Shown one piece after another: positions 14,601 to 25,922 of a stretch of DNA of 64,000 nt. Where the stretch lies: NCBI GenBank assembly GCA_028564675.1, contig JAOVVO010000180.1, positions 1-64,000 of the forward strand, read 5' to 3'. Both the position numbers and the translations under genes were made by a program. Source of the stretch: Onchocerca lupi (taxonomy: Eukaryota; Nematoda; Chromadorea; Rhabditida; Onchocercidae). Within the stretch, counting starts at the first letter, position 1; each line of letters begins with the position of its first letter. The notes below the pieces were generated by a model that made no database searches, was not told where the DNA came from, and saw only the letters and a program-made list of their open reading frames with translations.

Positions 14601-15877
14601 ACAAAGACAGCTAATCCTGCAGTGGTATGTATTCTACGCATCATTATGAACATTATTCATAAATATACTTTCAAACTTTATCCATACGTATATTTCCATT
14701 CTTTCAAAGATAATGAAGAGAAGTGGGAAATTCCTCTTGTTGTGTACATTGTGATACTTTTTTGTTTTCTCATTGTTCAATTTCTTGAATGACCTCAGGA
14801 ATGTGTGCATTAGCTAAAAGACGAGAAATATTTCATATTAATGAAACGATTTTTCGTCTAAGCTCATCTCAAACAATCAATCGATAGCTGTTTGGAATTT
14901 AGATAGATCATGAACATTCTTATCTTTTGCTTCCGTCATTTCGCATATTTAGGCCATTTAAAATAATGGATTAAAATTTTTCAAAAATTTCATTTTAACA
15001 AAATTTCAATAATTTTATCACTCGAAATCTTCTATCCATTTGTTGCACGCTTTTTTCCTTTCTCTTGCTAATCTCTAGTAGCACTTTTCCAATTTTCCAA
15101 TTCATTTAAAAATAATTTTTGCTATCTTTGGATCAAATTTTTTACTCGAGCAACAAATTTTTGCAGATTTTTTGCTTATTTTATTATTTTCTTAAATTTT
15201 TCTTTTTCACTTTAAAAATTAAAAAAATGAAAATTTTTTTTTTCAAGTTTTACTTGATTTTTTTGAATTGCATCCGTTCAAATTCAGGCTTAAAATAGCT
15301 TAGACAATATTGGTAATTAATGACATACATTTAAATATGAAACAATCAGAATATCAGTCTCATTAATTGCTAAGATGATTGATGAAGATCGAACTAGCTG
15401 ATGTATTTTGTTTTCGAAAAAAAAAAAAAATGTTTACGAACACACGTAATTCGGGATCTTTTATCCGCTCAGATAAATATGCGGGGGTCAATCTGTGGGG
15501 TCATTTTTTTTTATCAAAATTGATAAGCAGATGTGTTATCACGTTGCACTGTTGATAGAAAAGTGAAAATTTAAAATTTGTTTGGAATAAAAAAACGTTA
15601 CAAGATAATCAAACTTTTGACAATTCTGCTGAGCTGTTTTGAAACTAAGGTAGGAAATAGGAAATTTATTGAAATTTGAATTTTCCAAAAATACACAGAA
15701 TTAAATGATGAAATCATTGAATGATATTGCTATTTTGACAAAAAATAGATAGAAGCACGTTCATTTATATTGCAAAATAATGAATATTTTTGACTCGACA
15801 AGAAGAAAAGTTTCGCTGGCTATTTGATAAATTTCAATCTCTAAACAATTTATTTCGCCTGAACATCTCAATTTCAG

Positions 15878-15984
15878 TTTAATTTACAAAATGGATGATG
15901 GCTGTTGCTACTACAGCTGCTATTACAACCATTTCTTACATAATCCCCACACATTGCTAAAAAATGTCCCTAAATTTAGCAGAA
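15878..15984 (+). CDS. Candidate trans-spliced first exon (31 codons), possible lit-1 isoform start
   Basis: An acceptor-like AATTTCAG ends at 15877 and an ATG follows after 13 bases at 15891. This is the spacing typical of SL trans-splice sites in nematodes. The reading frame is open for 31 codons (starting MDDGCCYYSCYYNHF, then HNPHTLLKNVPKFSR) and reaches a GTTAGT donor in phase 1, which fits 24465 or 31021. If spliced directly to 31021 the intron would be 15 kb, which is long for this genome. A second frame in the same place (starting MAVATTAAITTISY) is also briefly open, which weakens the case. Confidence 0.2.
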
Positions 15985-18900
15985 GTTAGTTTCATAATTT
16001 CAGTTGCAGAATTTAAATACTCTTCTTTATCAAAAAAAAAAAAAAAACCTATTAATGCGAAATTTCGAAAAAAAATGGTGAAAAAGCTGTGAAATTTAGT
16101 TGTGAAATATGATTAATATATTTTAATGCTTACTTTGAAGTGAACTGAAAACGAGATTTCATAGTGCTACCACTATCATTGATTATTACATTCTATCAGT
16201 CGCTAATTAGTTGATTAACGTCTTTTTATTAATGTCATCAGGTTATTCTTTCTCGATATTAAATCAGAAAATCAATCAATAATGCTTATCCGTTAGCAGT
16301 GCATCGACTGGAAAATATTTATTAAATTCTGCAAAATAAGAGTGAAAATTTTGCCTTCAAATAAATGATCGGAAACACTTTTTTTGATAAATCATTGATA
16401 AAATCGTATTTTCAATTTGAAAAAAAAAAAAAAAAAAGATTGGTTCCACGTGTCGTGTTTGCGTCAACTGATGCGGAATCGATTATCAGGATAAATTTGC
16501 CATCAACCAAGTCGTGGATATATTGACGCGATTGGCGTAAACGAGTTCTGTTATAAATTTTCTCTTTCTTGTTTCTTCAATTTGTTTTGACGAAATGTCC
16601 GTCGTCTTTCAGTGGTTGTCATTTGCCTTTCATATTCATCCATCCCTCTTCAATTGTCACCGAGCTATTGAAATTCTTTCCTTTTTCCTCTAATTTCACC
16701 AATTCATTCATCCATCCATTATTCTTTCCTCCTAACCATCTATTCTTCCATCCATCCTTCTAAAACAAAAATAATTCAACCTTTTTACAACCTAATTAAC
16801 TATTTGTGAAAATTATTAACTTCTTTTTTAACTACTATTTTTTTCGATTTAATTATTTGTCATTTATTTCCTTTTATTCTATTCTCTTTCTTCCTATTTT
16901 ATTTTCATTTTACTATCCTTTATTGTTTATTTTAGCAAATGATTTTGTCTTATCATTTGCACATATATTTGAATTGATAAATAAATATCTTATCCATTAG
17001 GTTAATGATTCATACGGTATACTGTCCATCGACAATTTAACCATCAAATGGATTTAAAAAAAAAGAAATGAATTATATTGGTTGGTCCATTGTGCTGTTA
17101 TATTTTCAAGATGTAGTACTGATCCAAACAGTCTGGCAATTCTGCGATTTTGCATAGGTGCAGTCTATCGTCTTGCATTTTTTGCGAAAACGTGTTTTGC
17201 TTTCGAAAAACCTGTAGTAGTCGTGAAAATGCAAAAATTGAAAACTTTTACGTAAAATAGCATACCGCAGTACTGTAATGTGATGCTGTTTGTTCTTTCT
17301 CTTTCAAATTAAGATGGGAATTTTGAAAATTTTTTGTAAAAATTTTTAATTTTTGGTATTTTAATATTTATAACTAAAATTTTTAGCACTGGAAGATTTA
17401 ACTGCATATCAGTATCATTAATATAATTATCATTGCTCCTTAATTGTTTCCATCCAGGATAGTTTTTGCTTTGATGTTATGTTATTCGCAAAATTAATTG
17501 CAGAAGTTTTGCACTGAGAGACGTATTTTGAAAGTTTATTTATTTATTTATTTTTTTCGCAAAAATTTTCGATTTTCTTGCAGCGAATTTGTATCTTAAA
17601 TTTCGAATTTCAAATACTTTTTGGACTTTTAACAAGCACTTCGCAATTTATAATTTCCTTATTAAAATCTAAAAGTTTTTAAATGTTCTTAAATTTAAAT
17701 TATAAAAATTTTACTTGAAAATGAATAATTTTTCATTGTTTGAAATAATTTGCACTAAGAATGCAACAAGTTAATGATCAAAACGCCTTAGTAAGCAATA
17801 TTTGAGTTTGAACTTTTTGTCGTCTCTTTCTAATGTCCTATTTCTACTGGATATTTTTCGTTTTTTTTTTCCTCAATTTTTCAAGTTAGGTTAACTTTTA
17901 TGGACTAACAGAAGTTTGTGAAATTGAAGAAGAATATATGTATTGATTGAATATCAGATTTCAATGTTTGATTATCATAAAAGGAGAAATGACGGTTGGT
18001 AGATGTATAGTGAGCTGTATCAAAATGCCTTCTTGACAACAAAAAACATTGAATAGTCGGGCCTTTCCTACAAATTTAGCATTTAATTTTTTTTTTTACG
18101 CCAAAGCTTTGTTACCGTAAAAGTATGAATTACAATTCTTTCGTACTTTCTGTTTTTGTAATGAAAATCATCCATTCATCCATCCATCCATCAGACTGTT
18201 TGTAATTCTTCTTCACTTCTCTTTTTCATAATTTATTCATTTCTTTTGCAATTAAATTTTCAAACAATATTTTTCTTATTTTTTTTTATTTTTGGAAAAG
18301 ACAAATTTTAAAATTCGAAAGAAAAAATTACGTCGACATATCACATCCGTAACGTCGAAAAAGTAAACTATTAATAGATTTATCTATTTTTTCTTTTTTA
18401 TTTTTTAATTACGAGAATTGGGATATTTAGTAAAATTTAGTCTTATAATAGAAGTAATATCAATGAAATTAGCAAAAGAAAAGTATTCAAAACTTCGTTC
18501 CCATCGAGAATTGCCACCCAAATGAACTACTACCACTTGTTCTTCTTTTCTTCAATTTCTGTTCGCCGAAGCATTCTACTATTATTCCTCCTGCAATGCT
18601 CAGTTTGCACTTCTTTTTCTTGCAGAATAGCAAACACTACCACTTCATCTTTTTTTTTGCAGTTTTTCCACTCTTTTGCAGTAAAAACTTCAAAGATTGC
18701 TGGTGTATTTGCAGTCTACGAGAATTGCAGAATTAACATGCAAGATGACATGACTAGAGTAACTTACTTGAAACAAAACGATTCCTTTTATTAATCTTAT
18801 CCTTCTACCTGTCTACTGAGACTTACCTAAGTTGTACCTAGGTTAGATCAGATCAGGATGATTGACTAGATCAGAATGAATCAGGATGAATGTATACCTA

Positions 18901-20755
18901 CCGCACTGTACTTTTGTAGTAAAATATCCTTCCGCTTCATGCTAAAGCAAAATATCCCGTAATGAATCTGAACTTCAATCTTTATGAGGCATCATTGACA
19001 TAGAAATTAATTAGTTAAGATAGGTATGAAATAGATGGAAAAAGAAAAAGAATTCTCGGCAAATTTAGAAAGTTTTCTTTTCCAATATACTAAATGAATT
19101 TGCAAAAACTTTTTGAACTTCCAAAAATTAGCTATGACTGATAGCCGCTATCAGATTGTAGGGCAAGAGAGGAAACAAAGTAGTGATTAAAGACTTTTCG
19201 AAGAGAAAAGCTCTCTTTTAGTCAACACAGAGGTACGCTGCTTTTACACCTTCTTTGTACGAGACAACAATGAACCAATAAAAATTTTTGAAAAAAAGAG
19301 ACACTTTTTTTTTGCAATCAATCATTAAGGATGTTGGAAGGAAGAAGGAGAAGGAGAAGAAGACGAAGAAAAGGAAGAACTTTTTTTTGCAATAGCATTA
19401 GAATGGCACAGTTTTTCTCTTCGGTCTACGTTTTTTTTCTTCTCTTTTTTATTTTCAGTTCTTAATTCTTCGATTATTTAGTTTTTCTTTTCAGGCTTTT
19501 CTGAATCTATGATTTAAAAAAAAATTGTTTCAAAGATGCGACAACGATGTTTTGATAACGCTATGACCTCTTTTTTTTTTTTTATCCTATCGTTAATTCT
19601 TTTTTCTTATCTTTTCTTTAAGAGCTAATTTAGGTTTTTTCTGTTGAAAATGCACCGTATCATAATGACTCTCCCTTTTTTTCTTCCTTCTGAGATGCCC
19701 TGTTTTAATCCTGTTTCCCATCCCTGTCATTTCCTATATTTCTCAAAATTGGCATACATTTTTTTTCAAAATTAAAATTTTCTTTCAATAATTTCAAAGT
19801 ATACGTATCGTTATCTTTCGGAATCACACACAGAGATCGTTGTCATGTCACTGATTTTGTGATGAAATAATTTTTGGCATCTTCTCATCATCTAGTCTCA
19901 CTACCTTGTTCTCAGGTAAAAATGTATTTTTTGTCAAAGAATAGATGACGGGAAATGTTGTAGACCATAAATGGTAGTTACTGAATTCTAGGGAATTTTC
20001 TTCAATTTCTTCAGTGAAGTGAATTCAGAAGTTTTTCAAATTTTTTACTGCCTATGACTAACCATTCCCAAACATTAATTATATTTGCTTATATGCATGA
20101 ACTTTTTAAACTCTCAAATATAATGCATTATCTAGCATTCCTGAATCGATTATCCAAGCTAGATTATATGAAAGCATCCATGTAAATAATCCAGTCCTTA
20201 CATATTGTGATTAGAATCTCTTATAGCTCTCATTGATATCAGAATTATCACGTTTCGTCTTTTTTTTTTTCATGTTATGATAATTGGAAAGCAAATTTTA
20301 AAAGAAAAGGAGCTTGCAAAAATTAATCTTATTTTATCCAATTTCAGAAGCTTTCTCCATCAAACGAGCAAAAGAACAAATTGAAAGCTTCTGAGGACTT
20401 CCTTCCTGTTTTCAAAGCTTTGGTCCTCTCTACTGGAAATACGAAATTTCATCTAAAGAAGAGAAAAGAATTGGATTCAATCATTTCTTTATACCATTCC
20501 AATTGTTGTTTTCCTCATAAATTCAGCATTTTTGGATTATTTTCGCATGTTCATACGACTACAATCCTGAAATATTCGCAAACAAAAACGATCAACGCTT
20601 TACATCGTTGCTGATATTTGATTGTCTTTTGCATTCATCGTCGGTCTCAGGGAAGATATATCGTGATACTGTGCTGCTGTTTGCGGTCAGTGGTCACTCT
20701 TTCTTCTTGTCGCTATCTTTATTCATTGAAAAAAGTTTGCTACGGCAATTATCAG
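15985..20755. other. AT-rich DNA without a supported gene
   Basis: It contains CATC-type tracts near 16640-16760 and 18169-18193, a purine-rich GAAGGA stretch (19335-19380), and direct words around GATCAGAATGA at 18844-18897. The Ser/Phe-rich frame at 18522-18794 has no acceptor or homology to support it. If the 15878 exon is real, this is intron. Confidence 0.5.
18169..18193. repeat. Short (ATCC)n tract
   Basis: About six ATCC/ATTC units. The same word recurs near 16640-16760 and 24440, so it is a common slippage motif in this genome. Confidence 0.8.
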
Positions 20756-20868
20756 AAATAACGAAATTCCGCGTAGTCATACTAGAACGGTTCCACTACG
20801 AACGGACGGATATTCGAGTACGAAATTTATTAACATAGGCGATCAACGAACAAGAATTCTATCAGCAG
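20756..20868 (+). CDS. Candidate upstream coding exon of the lit-1 gene
   Basis: This 113-base segment follows an ATTATCAG acceptor and ends at CAG|GTAAAA. It reads one completing base, 37 open codons (starting NNEIPRSHTRTVPLR, ending RTRILSA) and one overhanging base. That overhang (phase 1) is what the first firm lit-1 exon at 31021 and the candidate exon at 24465 both need. The sequence has more GC than its surroundings and a codon-like texture. It has no ATG, so a further upstream exon ending in phase 2 would be required. The intron to 31021 would be about 10 kb. The call rests on phase and texture, not on homology that I can recognise, because the NLK leader is poorly conserved. It could be a chance open stretch or part of an untranslated exon. 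Confidence 0.4.
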
Positions 20869-23800
20869 GTAAAAATTCAAACATTTTTTGAAACAATTTC
20901 AAATATTTCATTGAAATTTTTGATCTAAGAAAATAAAACTTGTTTTTGATCTTGCTTTTCTAATCATTTTATTCTCGAGGAAAAAACCACTTTTCATATA
21001 ATGCCAATTTTAAATCATCAAGATAATGATTATCTTAATTTACAAATTAATATTTGCTTAAAATTTTGAGAATATTTTTTTATTCCTCATATGTTTCAAT
21101 TTCATTCGTTACCATTCGTTAGAAATAGTTTTTTTTTTCTTCTCCTGATAATAAGACAAAAAAAAGTGATGATTTTTATGAACTGGTCTTTGTTTACATG
21201 AAATAATGCTCAATTCAAAAACTAGCTTTTCTATCTGTGTCCTTTCAATCCATTTCAAGATTTGCCTTACTTCATTTCTATCGCTCCTTATCAATCAATT
21301 TTAATTCTTTTAATAATACTAATTTCTGCTAATATTGCTTAAAACGTAATATAACGATGAGATTGTTATTGGCAGGGAAAAGTTAAGTGGCTGTTAATAA
21401 TTATATTAGTATCAATTAATTAATGAATGAAGCCATTGATTGCTACTATATAAACTTGCTCCAAACATATTCATCAAAATATCTTACTTATGCGGTTGCT
21501 GCAATCGTTTTACTATTACTGTAATTATTTGGTGACAATTGGTCACTGCTGTCGTCGTTTAATTATTATACTTCGAACTGTCAGTCTTCGTATTTATTCG
21601 TTCGTCTGTCTGTGTTGCCTTAAGCAGATGTCTGTTTACGGTTATTTTTGAAAGCTAAGGATGGATGGATGGATGCTTTTTGATTGTTCATTTGAATTTG
21701 TGGCACTTTTTAGGGAGGTTTTTCAGCCAGATGAAGCTGTTAAATTCATGTCTTATGCAGTAGCCAGTTTTCAAATTTAATAGCAGCTTTTTAAACAAAC
21801 TTCGCTCTCTTCCGTGTTTTCCTATCACTCAACAATATAGTACTTAGTTTTATATTGTCTTGCTATTAGCCATTTTAATTATTTTCAAATTTATCACATT
21901 ATCACTTTAATTATCCGACTGTTGAATGCATTAGCATAATTTTATATCTGATATGATTGAATCAGTCTTCCAAGAAGAGTTCGTTCCACCGTCCATCCAA
22001 CTATTCCGTTGAATTCATTGTGAATTAAAACGTGATTCTTCGAAGCAAATATCTTTTCTTAATTTGCAAGAAGAGAATCGGCTTGCTTCAATTTTCCATA
22101 TCAACGAAATTATTGCGATCATGTCATCTTAACAAAATCCTTATCATTAATATTATTTATACCTATCACTTAGGGTACAACTTCTTTTAATATTCTTCTT
22201 CAAATGTTAAATTTAGCAATTTTGAATGCCTTTCATCCTTGATATTAAATTAACTTTAATCGTTTTGAAGAAAAAAAAAGAAAAAAAGAATTGCTGCAAT
22301 CATTCTTTAAAGTCTTGCAGAATTTTGACCTTCAATTTGATACAATGCAGTACTATCTTTTTTGTGGTCAGTCATCAAAATGGCCTTTACTTCAAGAAGC
22401 TCTTAAATCTCTCTTTCACACCGCCAGCACCATCCCCACCGTTTGCCTCATAAATTTTTGATTAGTCAATAATTTACGATGTTTTGTCTGTCGTTTGTGC
22501 TAGAGGACGTTATGTAGCGGGTAGGAATGAAAAATTATATCAAAGCCATTTCTTGTTCTTGGAATTTTTTGCTTAAATCGTACGGTAATTTGATGTTAGG
22601 TATCCAAACATAAAGGTTACACAATGTCGTGATCAGATAAAGTAGATGACGCAATAAACAGTTTTGTTTGTAAATTTCAATCGAATTGAATAAGATGGCG
22701 AGGTGTTTATGGCAGTTTTATGGTTTCATAGATTAAAGTATGTACGTCATAGATTAAGATTCGGATCTGATCTGTTTTCCAAGTAACCTGACCTATTATA
22801 AGAGCTTTTAGATAGTATCTTCACCTGCTTGATATTCTAGATCAAGATTACAAGGATGAAGATGGAACAAACTTTCGTCATCGGTTATTTTTCCGAAAAG
22901 CAATTAATGGCCCTTATTCAGGCATATGTCTATTTATATGTTTATTATTTGTTTGTCATTTTTATGGTGTACTGTATATCGGGAATCCTTCCATTTGGTG
23001 CCAGGCATGTAAAGGGTAATTAATACTCGGTCATGAAATCCTAACAATGAAGATTCTATTTTATTCATTGATAATAGTGTGGTGAATACCACATTGTTAA
23101 TTTTTTATTATTTATTTGGCTTATGTTTTATTTTACAATTTGTGATTTGTTCTTGAATTCGTTAGATTTTTGAAATTCGAGCTTGTTTATTGATTAAATT
23201 TGGAAAGTTTTCTTTCTACGTACTATATTAATTGAGCTTGGCTGCATAAAACAAGTTTTCATCGAATAACAATACAAAGAGATACTATATTTCTAAGGCT
23301 CATATTAGATTTTAATTGTTAACCCGCTAGTATATGGTATTGTAAACCTAATTCAAATATCATTTTCGTTCGGAATATTTATGCATAAATTAAAATTTTC
23401 CGAAGATATTAGAAATTTGCAATGATCATCGAAGAGATTTGTATCATTTTTCAATTTTCAAAAACTTTTTTTTTCTCTTTTTTTTTGGATTCGGAAACAC
23501 GATCATTTTGGCTTTAAAATCGTTGACTGATAAAGCGTTTTTTATTTTTACTTTCAATCAGCATTTTGCGGATGTTTGATTTTTGGCTCCAGTTAGAACC
23601 AAATTATCTTAAAGGAAACTTAGTTTAAAATTTTTATAATTTTAGAAATTGTTAAGAGATATCTCAATTTTAATAAATTTACTAAACGTTAAAAGTATAA
23701 GAATTTTCTATTATTCCACCTCATCTTTAGTTGTTTTCAATTTTTGCGATATTTCCTGATTCTGCTACATCATTAGTGAATATTTCTCTTCTGTTGTATT

Positions 23801-24229
23801 AAATGCTGAAATATTCATGCGGATATCAGTTCATCGAATTTTATGAGAATCAAAGACTCGTCAGCTTAGGTATCATTGGTTGATATAACACTGATAACAC
23901 TGATAATAGTTAACATCTACAAGTGAACAGTGGTTCCATAGGTTGACCGTGATGGATTTTTAACTTCTGAATGAATCGATCATTCATCCTTGGCCAATAG
24001 TGATGTCTGTTTGAGTTAGGATGTTGACATCAAATTTCCAAAGATCTTTCCAAGTGCTATCCATCCATTCAATTATCGTAATTAGTGGTTTTAGAGGAAG
24101 AGAAGAAATCCGACAGGACGACGGGTACATTGCTGTTGTTGTTGTTGTTGTTTAGGGACGGTTACGAGAGTTGTTTACGAGTTTCAGTACCACAAGGGGG
24201 AGGGCGAAGGGTAAGCAAGCAGCATAGCA

Positions 24230-24420
24230 CAAGGCAAGGTTGCTATTATTGGCGATATAAGCGAGGAAGGAAGGAAGGAAGGAAGGACGGACGGATGGAG
24301 GTGTTCGGTCGGTCGGTCGTTTCAGTATGCCCTCTGTACCAGTTCGGGTCAAGCGCCGGTCGTCGAACTCTCCTATACCGATCGGTCGGTCGGTCGGTCG
24401 GTCGGTCGGTAAACGCACAT
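24230..24420. repeat. GC-rich simple-repeat island: (GGAA)n, (GGTC)n, (CGGT)n
   Basis: GGAA repeats at 24264-24288 change into GGAC, then GGTC at 24306-24319, and a longer CGGT array at 24383-24410. The surrounding 24.09-24.5 kb is the most GC-rich part of the window and is rich in CpG. The long reading frames found here on both strands come from the repeats. Its place just before a candidate lit-1 exon fits a promoter or 5' UTR region. Confidence 0.85.
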
Positions 24421-24464
24421 TGTACATCCCAGACATGTTCCTATCCATCCTTCACCCTTCACAG

Positions 24465-24512
24465 ATAAACGAACGGGGTCACCAAGTACCGTTGCATTGT
24501 TGGAGATGGTAG
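24465..24512 (+). CDS. Candidate 48-bp cassette exon of the lit-1 gene
   Basis: A pyrimidine-rich acceptor (CACCCTTCACAG) is followed by 48 bases and a consensus donor GTGAGC at 24513. Read with two completing bases it gives KRTGSPSTVALLEMV plus one overhanging base. It is therefore a symmetric phase 1-1 exon that could be included or skipped between 20868 and 31021 without changing frame. The product is Ser/Thr-Pro containing, as in NLK leaders. It sits directly downstream of a GC-rich simple-repeat island, so it might instead belong to a promoter-proximal transcript. An alternative donor, GTAGGT, lies 4 bases earlier. Inference only. Confidence 0.33.
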   Translation: MNERGHQVPLHCWRW

Positions 24513-24624
24513 GTGAGCTCACAACCTGACATGCTCCAAATATCTTCCCCATCCAGACATGACTTGTTAGACTATAGCACTATAGGTCAAGCACACATTG
24601 ACTAAAGGTCAAGCAAATGACACA

Positions 24625-24641
24625 GTGATGTCTAGACATAC
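24625..24641. repeat. Dispersed repeat fragment with ATGTCTAGACAT, copy a
   Basis: GTGATGTCTAGACATAC is identical at 24625-24641 and 35342-35358. In both places it is followed some 30-40 bases later by AACCGRTTCTTCCC, so the two loci share a longer diverged repeat on the + strand. The core is a perfect 12-base palindrome. Confidence 0.6.
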
Positions 24642-24785
24642 CAAAATATGAACTATCGCTCATTTTCAAACCGATTCTTCCCTATTTTTCATCGTTACTA
24701 CCGTCGTTGGCATCAGATTACTTCGAAATTTGACTCAACAGAATCCTTGCCTCCTTCTTATACGCAGACAAACAGATGGACACCG

Positions 24786-24790
24786 ACACA

Positions 24791-24832
<42 letters not shown>

Positions 24833-24838
24833 TACACA
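24786..24838. repeat. (CA)n microsatellite
   Basis: About 50 bases of near-pure CA with a few CATA interruptions, about 270 bases past the candidate exon at 24465-24512. Confidence 0.95.
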
Positions 24839-25887
24839 GACAGAAATTGTTTTGAATAGTATCAGGTCGCAATAATCAAGGCATCAGTAATCACTGTTAT
24901 CGTTAACGACAATCCTTCTTTTTGATCTTTTAGCTTTTTCATCTTCTACACTTACCTCCAAATATAATATCCTGTATACATTTGTCATTTATTTCTCGCC
25001 CTTAAAACATCGCACCTGTAATTGAGTGTTGGAGAATATTCCTTCTTTAACCTTTGACCTCATGTTGTAACAATCAGTGATTGTTTGTCACAGAAATTTT
25101 GTATAGCAGCTACGACTTGCATAGTTTGCTTCTATCTGATGAAACTTACCAACTTTTTGGTAATGTATTTAGTTGAGAAATAATCGAAAAATGTTGAGCA
25201 ATAGATGTGAAGTACCTGTAGGATGGCGCTGTAGTACCTCTTTATAATACCTCTTTGGTACCTTTTTATTTTGGTCTTTTACATGGAAATGTATTTTAAT
25301 TCGGGGACGAAACAAAGAACATTCCGTTTTGATATTATTCTGTGAATATTATATTCCTCAAATTTGCATAAGTATTATTTCCTTTTAGACGAAAATATTA
25401 GTGCATTCACTGTCTATCATTGATAATTTACTGTTAACAAATATGTCTGCCAATTGTTCAGTTCAAAGTGCATTTTTCTGAATTAATTTCTGCAAGAATT
25501 TGCAGCTCTGTCATAAACAAAACAATGACAAATTGCTATTGCCGTAGCACGCACTCTAACCACTCAAATCGTCAAAATTTTGGTAGTAGTAAGCTAAGCA
25601 GGAGAAAAATATCACAAAATAGAATTCTTAATAAATCAGTCCAAGTATTCCGATGCCTTCTCCCTCTCCATTGCTCCGTTGATTCTTGCATAATTGGGAT
25701 CATTCTGTCTTATCATCACATATCACTATCATTGATCTTCAGCATAACTTTTCTTGTTTTTGAAACAATACCTCTGATTCGCTGATAAGTAGAATATGAT
25801 CGAAATCATTCTTTTATTATTGTCATTGTTATCATCGTCACAATGCTCATTTGTGTTTTTCGTCATTCGAGCACTTCTGCAATTATC

Positions 25888-25888
<1 letters not shown>

Positions 25889-25922
<34 letters not shown>
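25889..25922. repeat. Poly(T) run of 34
   Basis: Uninterrupted T-run, the longest homopolymer in the window. Shorter T- or A-runs of 10-20 are frequent elsewhere. No target-site duplication is evident, so it is not shown to be a retroposed tail. Confidence 0.95.

Larger units (their letters stand above)
1059..15877. other. Gene-poor AT-rich DNA
   Basis: I find no exon supported by splice sites and frame over about 15 kb. The short open frames are AT-driven and Phe/Ile/Tyr-rich. The stretch holds the 60-bp duplication, the ATC tract, the CATC tract, the hairpin at 11662, the palindrome TGTGCATGCATGCACA (11528-11543) and a T-run at 6620-6634. Parts may be an upstream intron or the promoter region of lit-1. 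Confidence 0.55.

Noticed and set aside
18522..18794. 90-codon ORF with a signal-peptide-like start
   Set aside because: The hydrophobic residues come from T-rich DNA. No SL acceptor before the ATG and no recognisable domain.
20608..20838. 76-codon ORF overlapping the candidate exon at 20756
   Set aside because: It is in a different frame and ends before the donor. The shifted frame fits lit-1 better.
24085..24468. 127-aa ORF on + and 98-aa ORF on -
   Set aside because: Produced by the GGAA, GGTC and CGGT repeats. Translations are Gly/Arg or Thr/Asp/Arg-Pro low complexity.
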